From: Acidobacteriaceae bacterium
GTDB lineage: Bacteria > Acidobacteriota > Terriglobia > Terriglobales > Acidobacteriaceae
Length of the DNA stretch: 6,529 nt
Reading direction: 5' to 3'
Assembly: GCA_003140655.1 (NCBI GenBank)
Contig: PLKR01000208.1
Span: 10,380 to 16,908, forward strand
Below, piece by piece: positions 5,388 to 6,529 of this stretch (position 1 is its first letter; the number at the start of each line of letters is the position of its first letter). The position numbers were made by a program, and so were the translations under genes. Under the pieces are notes generated by a model. It did not search any database and had not been told where the DNA came from. It saw only the letters and a list, made by a program, of their open reading frames with translations.

Positions 5388-6529
5388 ATGACTTCAATTC
5401 AAGAGCAAATCACCGGTGCGATCCTGAGCACGATCCGGACACGCCGAACGGCATCTTCGACGCGGGAAAGTGATTTGCATGCCCCCTCTAGTGCGATCGC
5501 ACCGGCCAAAGTTCGGGAAGCTCGATTCTCGGATTTCGCTGCCGTGGCGGAGCTCAAACAACGATGGGGCATAGATGCTGATTCCCTGGAGAACTGGGAA
5601 CGTCTATGGCTGCGGAATCCGGCACTGGCGCTGGGAGAAGCGGAACGTCCGATCGGTTGGGTCCTGGAGGCGGGAGGGTCGATTGTTGGGTACTTGGGAA
5701 GTATCCCACTGCTTTATCGCTATGGCGACAGAACGCTGACCGCTGTTACCTCACACGGGCTCGCGGTTGAACCTAGCTACCGGGCCGTCGCTGTAAGCCT
5801 GGTTGCAGCCTTTTATTGTCAGAGATCCGTCGATCTTTATCTCGTCACCACTGCGACTCCGGAGGTCGGAAGGATTGCGAGGGCATTTAAGTCCGATGCC
5901 CTGCCCCAGGAGGACTATGACACAGTGCTCTTTTGGGTTTTGCAATCAAATCCCTTTGCCCGGACGGTGATGGAAAAACTACGACTCAACTCGGTCCTGG
6001 CGAATATGGGCCGTATGTCTACATCAGTTGCGATAGGAATTGACAAACTGTTACACCGACGATGGCCCAGACAGCATTCAACACAACTCGCCGTAAGCGA
6101 GATCAGTGTTAGCGAGATAGGGGACGACTTTCAATCTCTCTGGAGTGAGAAATTGACCGAACGGCCGCGGTTAATTGCCGACCGGAGCCCAGCTTCACTT
6201 CGATGGCATTTTGAGATTTCAGGCGACAGAGGGAGTGCTCGCGTATTCTGCTGCCGGAAAGACGGAGAACTGCTCGGGTACACTGTAATTCGGGACGATC
6301 CTCAACCGGGCAGTCTGCGAAAATCCATCGTCGCAGACATGCTAGCTAAACAGGATGACCCAGAGGTGCTGAGAGCCCTGCTGATTGCAGCGTATGATCA
6401 TGCGAAGCGCGGGGGAAGCTACATTCTCGAGGTGCTGGGGTTTCCGCCAAGCCTTCGACGAGTGTTCCTGCAAGGGAATCCATATCATAGAAAGTATCCT
6501 GCTTGTCCCTTTTACTACAAGGCCGCGGA
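5388..6529 (+). CDS. Large GNAT-like N-acyltransferase, truncated by the window edge
   Basis: The frame from ATG 5388 stays open for 380 codons to the right edge, so the C-terminus is missing. Unstructured residues 1-40 are followed by a GNAT-like half at about 43-185: VREARFSDFAAVAELKQRWG, then LRNPAL, IGWVLEAGGSIVGYLGSIPL and VTSHGLAVEPSYRAVAVSL, read as strand-strand-helix. A second half at about 235-380 has an analogous core with KDGELLGYTVIRDD (291-304), SIVADMLA (313-320) and a tail with PACPFYYKA (371-379). This looks like two GNAT folds in tandem, as in FemAB-like and some polysaccharide-locus acyltransferases; the assignment is by pattern, not search. The acetyl-CoA loop expected as R/Q-x-x-G-x-G/A is YRAVAVS in the first half, so both glycines are absent. 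Target and donor are unknown; acylation of an amino sugar or nucleotide sugar would fit the UDP-ManNAc gene upstream. ATG 5388 is the only standard start near the beginning, though the frame is open further upstream, and its Shine-Dalgarno sequence is weak. Confidence 0.7.
   Translation, partial: MTSIQEQITGAILSTIRTRRTASSTRESDLHAPSSAIAPAKVREARFSDFAAVAELKQRWGIDADSLENWERLWLRNPALALGEAERPIGWVLEAGGSIVGYLGSIPLLYRYGDRTLTAVTSHGLAVEPSYRAVAVSLVAAFYCQRSVDLYLVTTATPEVGRIARAFKSDALPQEDYDTVLFWVLQSNPFARTVMEKLRLNSVLANMGRMSTSVAIGIDKLLHRRWPRQHSTQLAVSEISVSEIGDDFQSLWSEKLTERPRLIADRSPASLRWHFEISGDRGSARVFCCRKDGELLGYTVIRDDPQPGSLRKSIVADMLAKQDDPEVLRALLIAAYDHAKRGGSYILEVLGFPPSLRRVFLQGNPYHRKYPACPFYYKAA

Overview
The window is about 6.5 kb of moderately GC-rich bacterial DNA, densely coding and all on the + strand. 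It holds four complete genes plus a truncated gene at each edge. Base composition and the style of the proteins (a WecB with a GARPNFVK start, a divergent MetA next to MetY, a large double-GNAT protein) suggest an environmental bacterium such as an Acidobacteriota or a related deep phylum. That placement is an impression, not a measurement.

Layout, left to right: (1) 1-242, the C-terminus of a multi-spanning membrane protein, possibly a polysaccharide flippase or transporter. (2) 243-472, a 230-base spacer with no convincing gene but two short ORFs in tandem, the second overlapping the next start codon. (3) 473-1534, a non-hydrolysing UDP-N-acetylglucosamine 2-epimerase (wecB type). (4) 1627-2865, an FAD/NAD(P)-binding monooxygenase-like oxidoreductase. 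(5) 2925-4202, O-acetylhomoserine sulfhydrylase (metY type). (6) 4243-5328, a divergent homoserine O-acyltransferase of the MetA family. (7) 5388 to the right edge, a large GNAT-like acyltransferase with no stop codon in the window.

Functionally, the left side (membrane protein, UDP-GlcNAc epimerase) and the right-edge GNAT protein look like a surface-polysaccharide locus, with UDP-ManNAc as one precursor. Set inside it is a two-gene sulfur-assimilation cassette. The MetA-like enzyme would activate homoserine by O-acylation, and MetY would replace the acyl group with sulfide to give homocysteine. The oxidoreductase lies between the two groups and its substrate cannot be read from the sequence. 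All intergenic gaps are short (40-92 bases) apart from the 230-base spacer before wecB, so the genes from wecB rightwards could be one operon. No strong intrinsic terminator, tRNA, rRNA, CRISPR array or mobile element was seen.

The most unusual points are the MetA-like protein, which keeps the Cys/His/Glu catalytic set but lacks the residues that normally mark succinyl or acetyl specificity, and the placement of a homoserine-to-homocysteine cassette within an apparent glycan locus.
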